Shown here one piece after another: positions 7,046 to 14,800 of a stretch of 16,230 bases of DNA; the first letter of the stretch is position 1; each line of letters starts with the position of its first letter. A program made the translations under genes and the position numbers. Under the pieces are notes generated by a model. The model did no database searches, was not told the DNA's origin, and saw only the letters and a program-made list of their open reading frames with translations. Source of the stretch: Deltaproteobacteria bacterium (lineage in GTDB: Bacteria; Desulfobacterota; Desulfobulbia; Desulfobulbales; SURF-16); the NCBI GenBank assembly GCA_029939635.1, contig JAOZSN010000061.1, forward strand, positions 1 through 16,230, written 5' to 3'.

Positions 7046-7489
7046 ATGGCCCGAAGAAAATCAGAGGTGCACCCTCTGCGACCAGACCTACCGATCTACC
7101 CCATCGGTGTTGCAGCAAAGCTGGTCGGGGTTCATCCTCGCACCCTGCGGATATACGAGGAGGAGGGATTACTCAAGCCGGCCCACAAAGGATCACGCCG
7201 CCTGTACTCCCCTAACGATATCCAATGGATAGAGTGCCTACGTTCCATCATCCATGATCATGGGATTTCAATTCCCGGGGTAAAAAAGCTACTCAAACTT
7301 ATCCCCTGCTGGGAGGTAAAAGAGTGTCAGGCAGATATTCATGAATGTTGCCAGGCCAGAATTGACTGGGCCGAACCGCGCACCCTCCACCAGGTAGGAG
7401 ATAAGGTAGCTCGCAAACAGGCCAAGGCACAGGATCAACAAAAAGAAAAGCAAGGAACTGCTAAAAAAAAGCAGTCATCACCTGGGTGA
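7046..7489 (+). CDS. MerR/HspR-type regulator with Cys-rich effector region
   Basis: This encodes 147 residues. Residues ~18-85 form a MerR-type winged helix-turn-helix (YPIGVAAKLVGVHPRTLRIYEEEGLLKP, RRLYSPNDI), closest in style to HspR-like members. After the DNA-binding domain comes IPCWEVKECQADIHECC with Cys at 88, 94, 101 and 102 (another at 64), a plausible metal, Fe-S or redox sensing site (inference). The last ~25 residues are Lys/Gln-rich and probably disordered. ATG 7046 has AGGAGG 7 nt upstream. It lies behind the nrfD-like gene, separated by a hairpin, and is likely to control that small operon. Its operator was not identified: no clear HAIR-like or 19-bp-spaced MerR promoter dyad was seen at 5322-5350. 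Confidence 0.85.
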   Translation: MARRKSEVHPLRPDLPIYPIGVAAKLVGVHPRTLRIYEEEGLLKPAHKGSRRLYSPNDIQWIECLRSIIHDHGISIPGVKKLLKLIPCWEVKECQADIHECCQARIDWAEPRTLHQVGDKVARKQAKAQDQQKEKQGTAKKKQSSPG

Positions 7490-7565
7490 TATTTGGCCAG
7501 AAACTGGCAGGTACCGGAGCTCGCAGGGCAGTAGGATAACCCACCCGGCACAGCTACTTAGGTGA

Positions 7566-7611
7566 AAACAAAATGGGTCATTTGGCGTTTGCCAAATGAC
7601 CCATTTTGTTT
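7566..7611. terminator. Bidirectional rho-independent terminator
   Basis: A perfect 21-bp stem (7566-7586 with 7591-7611) closes a 4-nt GTTT loop. The ends are A-rich on the left and T-rich on the right (CATTTTGTTT), so on both strands the hairpin finishes in a T-rich tail. It sits between the converging merR gene (ends 7489) and the sigma54 activator (ends 7633) and can serve both. Confidence 0.85.
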
Positions 7612-7632
7612 CCATGTAGCACACTTCAAACC

Positions 7633-10041
7633 CTAGAATTTATCGACCGGTTCTTCCAACTCATAGCGCCTAATCTTCCGACGCAACGTATCCTTAGAGA
7701 CACCAAGTTCCCGGCAGGTGACCATCTTTTTCCATTTGTTACGCTCCAAGGCAGAAAAAATGGCCTGTTTTTCAATTTCTTCCAAGCTGAGGGGCTCATC
7801 TGAAAAGATCACCTTACTGACACCATCACCACCAACATCAAGAGTTGCAACATCCGGGGCAAAGGGCTCGGGAAGATGCTCTGCCTGCACGAAACCACCA
7901 GGACAAAGAATAAAGGCGTACTCAATAACATTCTCCAACTCACGAATATTACCAGGATAATCATAGCGCATGAGAATCTCTGCTGCCTGAGCAGCAATGC
8001 CAGAAATATCTTTGCTCTGTTGTGATCTGAACTTAGCGATAAAATGGTCAATCAACAGCGGGATATCCTCTTTACGTTCTCGCAAGGGCGGCAAATGAAT
8101 CTTAACAACATTGAGCCGATAGTATAAATCTTCCCGAAAAACCCCTTCCTGCACCAAAACCTGCAAATCCCGATTCGTAGCGGCAATAATACGCACATCT
8201 GCCTTGACAGGCTCGTTAGACCCCAGAGGCTCATACACCTTCTGTTGTAATACACGAAGCAACTTAACCTGTAGGGAATGAGGGATATCGCCTATCTCAT
8301 CAAGAAAAATAGTCCCCCCCTCTGCCATGGCAAAACGACCGGACCGATCCTTCTTGGCATCCGTAAACGCCCCAGCCTTATAGCCAAACAGCTCCGACTC
8401 CAGCAGAGTATCAGGTAAGGCACCACAGTTCACAATAACAAAAGGTTTTTTACTGCGGTTACTGGCATTATACACAGCTCGAGCCACCAACTCTTTACCA
8501 GTACCACTATCACCTAAAATAAGAACATTACTGGGGCTACGAGCAATCTCCGGCAATATGTTAAAAATACGCTGCATGGATGCACTTTTGGAGATAATCT
8601 CGCCAAAGGTATAACGCATAGTAAGCTGCTTACGGAGATTATCGAGCACGGACAGATCACGAAAGGTCTCAACACCACCCAAGATATTACCCTCATGATC
8701 CACAAGAGGTGCTGCCGAAATGGATACAGGAACCTCCTTACCATTGCGACTCTGGATAGTGATAGAGCGATTGGCCACCGGCTCACCGCTATAAATCGAC
8801 TGGGCGATAGCACACGATTTACCGCAGATAGAAGAACAAAAAACCTCACTACAGAAGGTACCAATCGCATCATCTCGATGCCAACCTGTGATCAACTCAG
8901 CAGCCCGGTTAAACGAGGTAATCTGCCAATTCCTATCCACTGTAAAAACACCATCACTAACCGAGTCAAGAATCAAATCATTTTTAATTGATGAAGAGAT
9001 ATCCCGGAAGGTCTCAACCCCGCCAATAACATTACCCTCATGATCTGTTAACGGTGAGGCACTGATAGACACAGGCCGAGACGTACCATCCTTACCCTTA
9101 ACAAAAATCGACTTATCAACAATCTGACGTCCTTCAGCGATTGACTGACGCAAGACACAGGCATCGCCACAGACACTGGAGTGAAAAACATTCTTGCACG
9201 ATCTACCAATAACCTCATCAGCCCCATAGCCAGTAATGACCTCAGCCCCCATATTAAAAGAGGTAATATGCCAATCTCGATCCACCGTAAAAACACCATC
9301 AGCAATGGAATCAAGAATGAGATCATTGGTCATGGATGAGGTGATATCACGAAACGTCTCCACACCACCAATTACATTGCCAGTAGCATCAAGCAGCGGA
9401 GCAGCTGAAATAGATACGGGCAAGGAAGAGCCACCTTTAGTTCGAATAAAGACCGTACTGCCGACAATGGCAGTATTATCTGAAATACTATGCGCCAGCA
9501 GACAATTAGCCTCACAACCACTGGACAAAAAGACATCACAACATTTCTTGCCGATCACCTCTGAAGATGACCAGCCAGTCATAAGTTCAGCCGCCTTATT
9601 AAATGATGTAATTTGCCAGCTAGAATCAACAGTAAAAACACCATCAGCCACTGAATCCATGGCTAACTTGGTGGTATCAGCCAAGCTTGGAGCCTTGCTA
9701 AAAACAATAAGCGCCCCACTTAGATTACCGTCATTATCAGGCAGAGGAAGGGCTGAAACGGAAACAGGCACCGATTCCTCAGTGATAGGGTTTTCCACCA
9801 CTATACGAAAATCCACCATGGAGTGGCCAGTGGCCAAGGGACCATACAAACTGCAAAGATCAGTAAAATGCTCATGGCCCTGAAAGGCATCCTGACAATT
9901 TTTCCCCAAAACACTAGCTGCGCTCAGGCAGAGCAACTCCTCAGCCTGTCGATTAAAATAAATAACCCGCCAGTCATGATCAACTATCATGGTGGCTTCT
10001 GCTACCGAGGAGACAACTGAAGCAAGATCTTGTTTTGACAT
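7633..10041 (-). CDS. Sigma54-dependent transcriptional activator with four PAS domains
   Basis: The 802-residue protein (from ATG 10041) has no receiver domain and no membrane segment, so it is a cytosolic one-component sensor. There are four PAS domains at ~4-118, 123-232, 240-347 and 355-464. The last three are near-copies, each with C-x8-C-x3-C (C167/176/180, C282/291/295, C397/406/410). The AAA+ domain follows with Walker A GDSGTGKE (510-517), a sigma54-contact loop GAFTDA (557-562; GAFTGA in NtrC) and Walker B TIFLDEIGD, then a Fis-type HTH (~750-795). A TTG at 10083 could add 14 residues; neither start has a clear Shine-Dalgarno, and ATG is preferred. Its targets are unknown, as no good -24/-12 promoter was found in the window. 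It converges on merR. Confidence 0.9.
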   Translation of the reverse strand: MSKQDLASVVSSVAEATMIVDHDWRVIYFNRQAEELLCLSAASVLGKNCQDAFQGHEHFTDLCSLYGPLATGHSMVDFRIVVENPITEESVPVSVSALPLPDNDGNLSGALIVFSKAPSLADTTKLAMDSVADGVFTVDSSWQITSFNKAAELMTGWSSSEVIGKKCCDVFLSSGCEANCLLAHSISDNTAIVGSTVFIRTKGGSSLPVSISAAPLLDATGNVIGGVETFRDITSSMTNDLILDSIADGVFTVDRDWHITSFNMGAEVITGYGADEVIGRSCKNVFHSSVCGDACVLRQSIAEGRQIVDKSIFVKGKDGTSRPVSISASPLTDHEGNVIGGVETFRDISSSIKNDLILDSVSDGVFTVDRNWQITSFNRAAELITGWHRDDAIGTFCSEVFCSSICGKSCAIAQSIYSGEPVANRSITIQSRNGKEVPVSISAAPLVDHEGNILGGVETFRDLSVLDNLRKQLTMRYTFGEIISKSASMQRIFNILPEIARSPSNVLILGDSGTGKELVARAVYNASNRSKKPFVIVNCGALPDTLLESELFGYKAGAFTDAKKDRSGRFAMAEGGTIFLDEIGDIPHSLQVKLLRVLQQKVYEPLGSNEPVKADVRIIAATNRDLQVLVQEGVFREDLYYRLNVVKIHLPPLRERKEDIPLLIDHFIAKFRSQQSKDISGIAAQAAEILMRYDYPGNIRELENVIEYAFILCPGGFVQAEHLPEPFAPDVATLDVGGDGVSKVIFSDEPLSLEEIEKQAIFSALERNKWKKMVTCRELGVSKDTLRRKIRRYELEEPVDKF
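8650..9675 (-). repeat. Three tandem PAS-coding units (about 345-351 bp each)
   Basis: Within the activator gene, units 9675-9346, 9324-9001 and 8979-8650 encode near-identical PAS domains sharing DSxxDGVFTVD..WxITSFN, VF.SS.C...C, PVSISA.PL.D..GN and GGVETFRD. Similarity is visible in DNA as well as protein, pointing to recent tandem duplication or homogenisation. Confidence 0.75.
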
Positions 10042-10101
10042 AATATCTACTATTTTTTTGTAGGAGGAAATTAAACCATTCAACTAAATTGATAACTTAA
10101 A

Positions 10102-10130
10102 ATCGTATCATATCCAGCATGGAGTGACAA
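10102..10130 (-). promoter_or_regulatory. Candidate promoter of the PAS-sigma54 activator gene
   Basis: On the minus strand TTGTCA (10130-10125) and TACGAT (10107-10102) are 17 bp apart, with 5 and 4 of 6 consensus matches. A start near 10095 would give a ~54-nt leader before ATG 10041. Pattern evidence only. Confidence 0.4.
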
Positions 10131-10272
10131 GCCATACTATAACCTTACCCCTTACCCACATCAATGGTTTCAACCAATAGGTGCAAAAGGTTATCCTTTA
10201 AAAGACTTTTCCCCGCAGAAGACTGACACAGCGTTGCCTCAACTGGATACTCATAAAAAAATAAAAAAACAC
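10131..10272. other. Intergenic spacer, nothing recognised
   Basis: This is the divergent spacer between the activator gene and the cold-shock gene. Apart from the candidate promoters at either side, no reading frame, repeat or hairpin of note was seen. Confidence 0.5.
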
Positions 10273-10301
10273 TTGCATTCGCCACCACCCCCCGCTAATA
10301 T
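10273..10301 (+). promoter_or_regulatory. Candidate promoter of the cold-shock gene
   Basis: TTGCAT (10273-10278) and TAATAT (10296-10301) are spaced by 17 bp. Each match to consensus is moderate. A start near 10308 would give a ~92-nt leader that begins with the small dyad GATTAGT-N6-ACTAATC (10314-10333) and then contains the terminator-like hairpin. Confidence 0.4.
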
Positions 10302-10340
10302 GCAGAATTAGTTGATTAGTTTAAATACTAATCGTCTCCA

Positions 10341-10373
10341 AATCGTTCATCCATGTTGAGCGATTCTTTTTTT
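10341..10373 (+). terminator. Terminator-like hairpin in the csp leader (possible attenuator)
   Basis: A 9-bp stem with one G-U pair (AATCGTTCA at 10341-10349 with TGAGCGATT at 10357-10365) closes a 7-nt loop and is followed by C and seven T (10367-10373). This has the layout of an intrinsic terminator, but it lies upstream of the csp ATG and downstream of the likely promoter, so it is a candidate leader attenuator. The stem is only moderately stable. Confidence 0.5.
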
Positions 10374-10399
10374 AATTACAGTATAGGAGTAGTAGAAAA

Positions 10400-10600
10400 A
10401 TGGCAGAAGGAACAGTTAAGTGGTTTAATGAATCAAAAGGTTTTGGCTTTATCGAACAAGAGAATGGCAACGATGTATTTGTTCATTACTCCGCAATCAA
10501 CTCTGAGGGTTACAAGACCCTGCAGGAAGGCGCTCGCGTAACCTTCGACGTTGTCGACGGTCCCAAGGGCCCTGCTGCAGAGAATGTAGTACCCCAGTAA
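10400..10600 (+). CDS. Cold-shock domain protein (CspA family)
   Basis: The 66-residue length is typical of the family. It is a single OB-fold cold-shock domain that binds single-stranded RNA/DNA, with RNP1 (KGFGFIEQ) and RNP2 (DVFVHYSAI) intact. It begins GTVKWFNESKGFGFI, the usual start, and ends with the family's AENVVPQ-like tail. ATG 10400 has AGGAG about 10 nt upstream. Csp proteins destabilise RNA secondary structure and can act as transcription antiterminators; this is relevant because its own leader carries a terminator-like hairpin. It is monocistronic, closed by a terminator. Which csp paralogue it is cannot be told. Confidence 0.95.
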   Translation: MAEGTVKWFNESKGFGFIEQENGNDVFVHYSAINSEGYKTLQEGARVTFDVVDGPKGPAAENVVPQ

Positions 10601-10632
10601 GACCTCTGCCTTTTTTATATAAGCGCAGGTCC

Positions 10633-10671
10633 ATGCCCTGATTCTCTTCAAGAGGTTCAGGGCATTTTTTT
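10633..10671 (+). terminator. Rho-independent terminator of the csp gene
   Basis: A 9-bp stem (ATGCCCTGA at 10633-10641 with TCAGGGCAT at 10657-10665) with an inner CTCTT/AAGAG-type pairing is followed by a run of T ending at 10671. It lies about 30 bp after the csp stop codon. Confidence 0.85.
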
Positions 10672-10891
10672 GTCCAAAGCAAACAGAACTGCCAACTCAG
10701 TTTGTGCTCGAAAATCACAAAACCCACCAAATGTATCTGTTCAAATGTGTCCCTATATCGGAGTCTGCGCTTTGTTCTGCTTACCTGGGCATTCGAAGCA
10801 TACTGGCACACACCGCCTTGCTGTTATTTGAAAAAATCTTAATGGGCGAAAATGGATTGCGGCTGAACTTATACGCCGAACTAATCATTTA
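10672..10891. other. Intergenic spacer, nothing recognised
   Basis: No convincing gene. A 63-codon frame starting with GTG at 10704 has no Shine-Dalgarno sequence and no protein-like pattern. No hairpin of note was seen before the promoter at 10892. Confidence 0.5.
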
Positions 10892-10921
10892 TTGACAGAC
10901 TGAGCCCTTAAGTGAAATAAT
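10892..10921 (+). promoter_or_regulatory. Candidate promoter of the selenoprotein rhodanese gene
   Basis: A perfect TTGACA (10892-10897) is followed after 18 bp by AATAAT (10916-10921), a 5-of-6 match to the -10. A start near 10928 gives a ~50-nt leader before ATG 10978. Confidence 0.5.
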
Positions 10922-10977
10922 ATTAACTTACCTTATTCGTATTCTGCTCAATATTTCCAAGCATGGAGGTCTTCAGT

Positions 10978-11751
10978 ATGCCTACTACCCTTGTCACATC
11001 CCGCTACCTACTATACGCCTTCTTCATTGTGCTGGTGACTATCTCACCATGCCTTGCCGATGAAGATGATGGATTCCAGGAAATAACAGCCCCGGAAACA
11101 AAGCTCATCCTAGAAAAGGGTAATGCAGTCCTGGTCAATGTCTTAAGCTCGCTGGAGTATGAACTACAACATATTCCAGGATCCATAAGCATCCCCATTA
11201 ATCAACTAAAAACATCCACCCTCCTGCCCAAAGACAAGGAAAAACCACTCATATTCTACTGTATGGGACCCAGGTGACCTTACTCTGAACGCGCTGCAAG
11301 GTTTGCAGTAAAAAAAGGCTATAAAAACATCTTTCGTTTCACTGGTGGCAATTCTGAGTGGCGCTCTTTCCATTACCCTTTGATCAGAAACAACAAATAC
11401 CACCAATTCAAGGTCAAGAAACTCTCCCCAGAACTGGTTATGGAGCTTATTACTAAAAACAAAGAGATCTTGATCATTGATGTACGTCCAGCAACCTTTT
11501 CCAAGTGGCCCAATTTTCTTGTCGGCTCTAGAAATCTGCCGCTCCTTAATATTACAGATCGAAATGCAGAACTTCCCAAAGACCAGCCCATCATTCTCAC
11601 CGACTGGACCATGCGTCAGTCTCCCCTGGCAGCAAAATATCTTCTCGCCCATGGCTTTAATATTCTCGGTGTCATGAAAGGTGGTCTTGTGCGCTGGGAA
11701 GCAGAGGGCTACCCTGTAGAAACCCGTGAAGTCAAAACACAATCTCAATAA
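10978..11751 (+). CDS. Exported double-rhodanese selenoprotein (in-frame UGA = Sec, codon 100)
   Basis: Read through one in-frame TGA (11275-11277), this is a 257-residue protein. ATG 10978 is chosen over 10963 because GGAGG lies 8 nt upstream. Residues 1-27 form a signal peptide (hydrophobic core, likely cut after CLA), so it is periplasmic. Rhodanese domain 1 (~33-150) has HIPGSISIP and an active-site loop C95-M-G-P-R-[UGA100]-P-Y-S-E-R-A-A; related rhodaneses usually have CxGPxC there, so UGA replaces the second Cys. The frame continues past it with normal rhodanese sequence (KKGYKNIFRFTGGNSEW). Domain 2 (~150-250) has the fold but TDWTMRQS in place of the Cys loop, so it is probably inactive. 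It likely acts in periplasmic sulfane-sulfur or redox chemistry (inference). The alternative, a nonsense pseudogene, is less likely given the SECIS-like hairpin and undamaged flanks. Confidence 0.85.
11294..11308 (+). promoter_or_regulatory. Bacterial SECIS-like hairpin downstream of the UGA
   Basis: A perfect 6-bp stem CTGCAA (11294-11299) and TTGCAG (11303-11308) closes on the loop GGT. The loop begins 22 nt after the UGA. Bacterial SECIS elements are small stem-loops inside the coding region, with a GGU or a G near the apex roughly 16-37 nt past the UGA, so spacing and loop both fit. SelB binding is inferred. Confidence 0.75.
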
Positions 11752-11792
11752 CTAAACACCCACCTGCTTGCAGCTGGTGGGTGTTTAGTTTT
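11750..11792 (+). terminator. Rho-independent terminator of the rhodanese gene
   Basis: A perfect 15-bp stem (11750-11764 with 11776-11790) overlaps the last two bases of the stop codon, has an 11-nt loop and ends in TTTT (11789-11792). It separates the rhodanese gene from the kinase gene. Confidence 0.8.
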
Positions 11793-11823
11793 GCTGCTTC
11801 TGTTACAAGATTTATTATGTAAC
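11791..11823 (+). promoter_or_regulatory. Candidate promoter and overlapping dyad for the hybrid kinase gene
   Basis: TTGCTG (11791-11796) and TATTAT (11813-11818) are 16 bp apart. A perfect inverted repeat GTTACA (11802-11807) and TGTAAC (11818-11823) with a 10-nt spacer covers the -10, a layout expected for a repressor operator. No cognate regulator is known. Confidence 0.35.
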
Positions 11824-11883
11824 CATCTGATTCTTGAAGAAAAAAAATAACCATCACACCCTAACGGTATCACTACCCCTTTC

Positions 11884-14800
11884 ATGTTCTGGTCCCATAC
11901 CAAAATAGAAAACGCTGAGCAGCCGGGCATTATAAACAAGATCCGCCTCACTGCTATTCTGCTGGTGGTGTTTATCCTTGCCAATGGCGGGTACGCTTTT
12001 TTTAAAGGCAGGCAGGCCACCGATGAGATGATCAATACCACTCTTAAAGAAAGATTAACAATCTCACAGTCAGTATTACGCTACGAACTTCGCGAGCTTG
12101 ACATCATAGGTGGCATCGTCCAAGAACAGGAACAAAAAATCATCAACTACCTGGATCTGGACAAAATAAGACCAATCCAAGTTATGTTGCAAACCATTGC
12201 CACTAAAAATCAGCTTGATAAAGTTTTTTTCCTTGATGAGGATAAAAAGCTCCTTGTCACCAACCGGCAAAGCGAAAGTGAAATAACAAATCCTAACAGC
12301 TACCATGCACTGGTGGATTCCTTACCAAGTCATGCTGAGCTCACCACCATCCCCACTGACTTTTTCCGCGACATCATTCCTGCCCAAGAAGGCATGCTTC
12401 AAGCCCCAGCACGACTCAGCTGCATGAAATCAATTATCCCCATGTATCATGACCTTGGTGACATTTATGGCTATGTTGTCTTGGTTGAATTCATAGACAA
12501 CAATCAAAGCCTGGCAAAACGACTCACAGAGAGTATTGATTCGCCCTTTGTCTTTTATAACATTGAAAACCAGGCCATCCTCAGTAATTTTTTCAGCAAT
12601 TCGGTACCCTACCCCACCTCCGCTTCCATTATATTTGCAGGCAAGACCTATTACTCCCAAAGCACCATCCTCGTTGATTCTGCGGGCCATCCTGCCACAG
12701 AGCTGGCTGTTATGGTGGACAAAGAACTGTTCAGTTGGCAGCAACGCCACCAGACCCTCAATAATATGCTTCCCCTGGCCGCCCTCATCTGCCTGACCCT
12801 CTTTCTTAACTTCATGATGGATCAGCTTAAAAAAAGTTATACCAAAATTGAATTGGCCCGCCAGGAGGCAGAGAGTGCTAATGTAGCCAAGAGTGAATTC
12901 CTCGCTAACATGAGTCACGAGATCCGCACCCCATTAAATGCCGTGGTCGGTCTCACTGGCCTGGCATTAAAAACAGATCTTTCCATCAAGCAGCATGACT
13001 ACCTTACAAAAATCCACTCCTCCTCCAATGTTCTCCTTGATATCATCAATGATATCCTCGACTTTTCCAAAATTGAGGCTGGCAAACTAGAACTTGAGCA
13101 GGCGAATTTCGATTTTAACGAAATCCTCTGTAGTCTAAAAAACATTGCCACAGTTAAGGCTGAAGAAAAAGATATTGAACTGATTTTACAAATCGCCAGT
13201 GATATGCCCTGCGCCATGGTCGGGGACTCCATGCGACTCTTTCAGATCCTGCTGAACCTCACCACCAATGCCATTAAATTTACTGAAACAGGGCATGTCC
13301 TCATAAAAACCGAGGTTCTAAAAGAGAATGATCTATCAGACCAGCAGATCATGATTAAATTTTCCATTGAAGATACTGGCATTGGTCTAGAGCCACAGCA
13401 GATTAGCAAGCTCTTTCACTCCTTCACTCAGGCAGATAGCTCCACCACCAGAAAATTTGGTGGCACAGGTCTGGGACTTACCATTTGCACACATCTTGTA
13501 GAGGCTATGGATGGCAAAATCACAGTAGAGAGCACACCAGGAAAGGGTAGTATCTTTTCCTTCACCGCCCTCTTCGGTGTCCAGGAGGATCCTAAACCTT
13601 CCCAGTTCACCTGTCCGACGTCCTACTCGGCTATCAAAATTTTGGTGGTAGATGATAACCAGGTAGCCCGCGACATTATCCATGATGCCCTTAAACAATA
13701 TGCCTTCACTGTCCAGCAGGCATCCTCTGGTGAACAGGCCATTGACATGCTGCTCAAATCAGCAGAAGAAAAGGATCCATATCATCTTGTGCTGATGGAT
13801 TGGAAAATGGAGGGTATGAACGGTATTGAAACTGCCAAAAAAATTAAAGGGAACACAGATCTTACCGAGACCCCAGCCATCCTGATGATAACAGCCCATG
13901 GCTATAAAGAAGTCCAGACTGCGGCCGAAGAGGCTGGCCTTGACGGCTTTCTGGTGAAGCCAATTAACAACTCCCAGCTTATCTCAACTATAATGAAGGT
14001 ATTAGGTACAGCCATACAACCCACAACCTTTGTTCCTGTTGACCCCCATAGCCAGATTACTGGATTAGACAAAATCAGTGGTGCTCACATATTGCTGGTT
14101 GAAGACAATGAAATCAATCAGCAGGTAGCCTCTGAGCTTCTGGAAAGTGTCGGCTTTAAAGTGACCATTACAGATAATGGCCAGGAAGGGGTCGATGCCC
14201 TGCTGCACCGCCCTACACCAGTGCCATACGATGCAGTTCTCATGGATATCCAAATGCCTAAGATGGATGGATATAGTGCGACCAAGGCCATCCGCAAGGC
14301 GGACTCACCCTTAAATACCATCCCCATTATTGCCATGACCGCCCATGCCATGGATAGCGAGCGTCGTCGATGCCGGGAGGTGGGGATGAATGATCACCTG
14401 GCAAAACCAATTTCACCAAACAAATTGTACACAACCCTGGTCAAATGGATTTCTGCAGCTGACCGAAGTGATGCGCCTCCAGTGGTTATTCCTCCCTCCC
14501 CAACACCACCCCAGGCCGCTCAACCCGACGTAAGTATTGACCTTGTCTGCTTCCCTGCAGAGCTGACCGGTTTTGATATTAACACAGGATTAGAACGCTT
14601 TGCAGGCAACAAGGAACTCTACCTCAAACTACTTTTCAAACTCCTTGAAAAATATGAAAGTATTGATGAGACCATTGGGCTCCACCTGAAAAACCAGGAG
14701 TTTGACAAAGCGCGTGACCTGACCCACATGATGAAAGGAGCCACTGGAAATTTTGGTGCCCACCGACTACACACTGCTGCCACCAAACTAGAGCAGGCCC

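Noticed and set aside
10353..10541. Overlapping frame starting in the csp leader hairpin
   Set aside because: It runs out of frame through the cold-shock gene and has no ribosome-binding site; a shadow of csp.
10704..10895. 63-codon frame starting at GTG between csp and the rhodanese gene
   Set aside because: No ribosome-binding site and protein composition without recognisable pattern; it overlaps the rhodanese promoter candidate.
11275..11277. Reading the rhodanese region as two genes or as a pseudogene broken by a stop
   Set aside because: The frame is unchanged across the TGA, no other damage is present, conserved rhodanese sequence runs on both sides, the UGA sits at a normal Cys position, and a GGU-loop hairpin follows. 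The downstream half also has no Shine-Dalgarno-linked start of its own.
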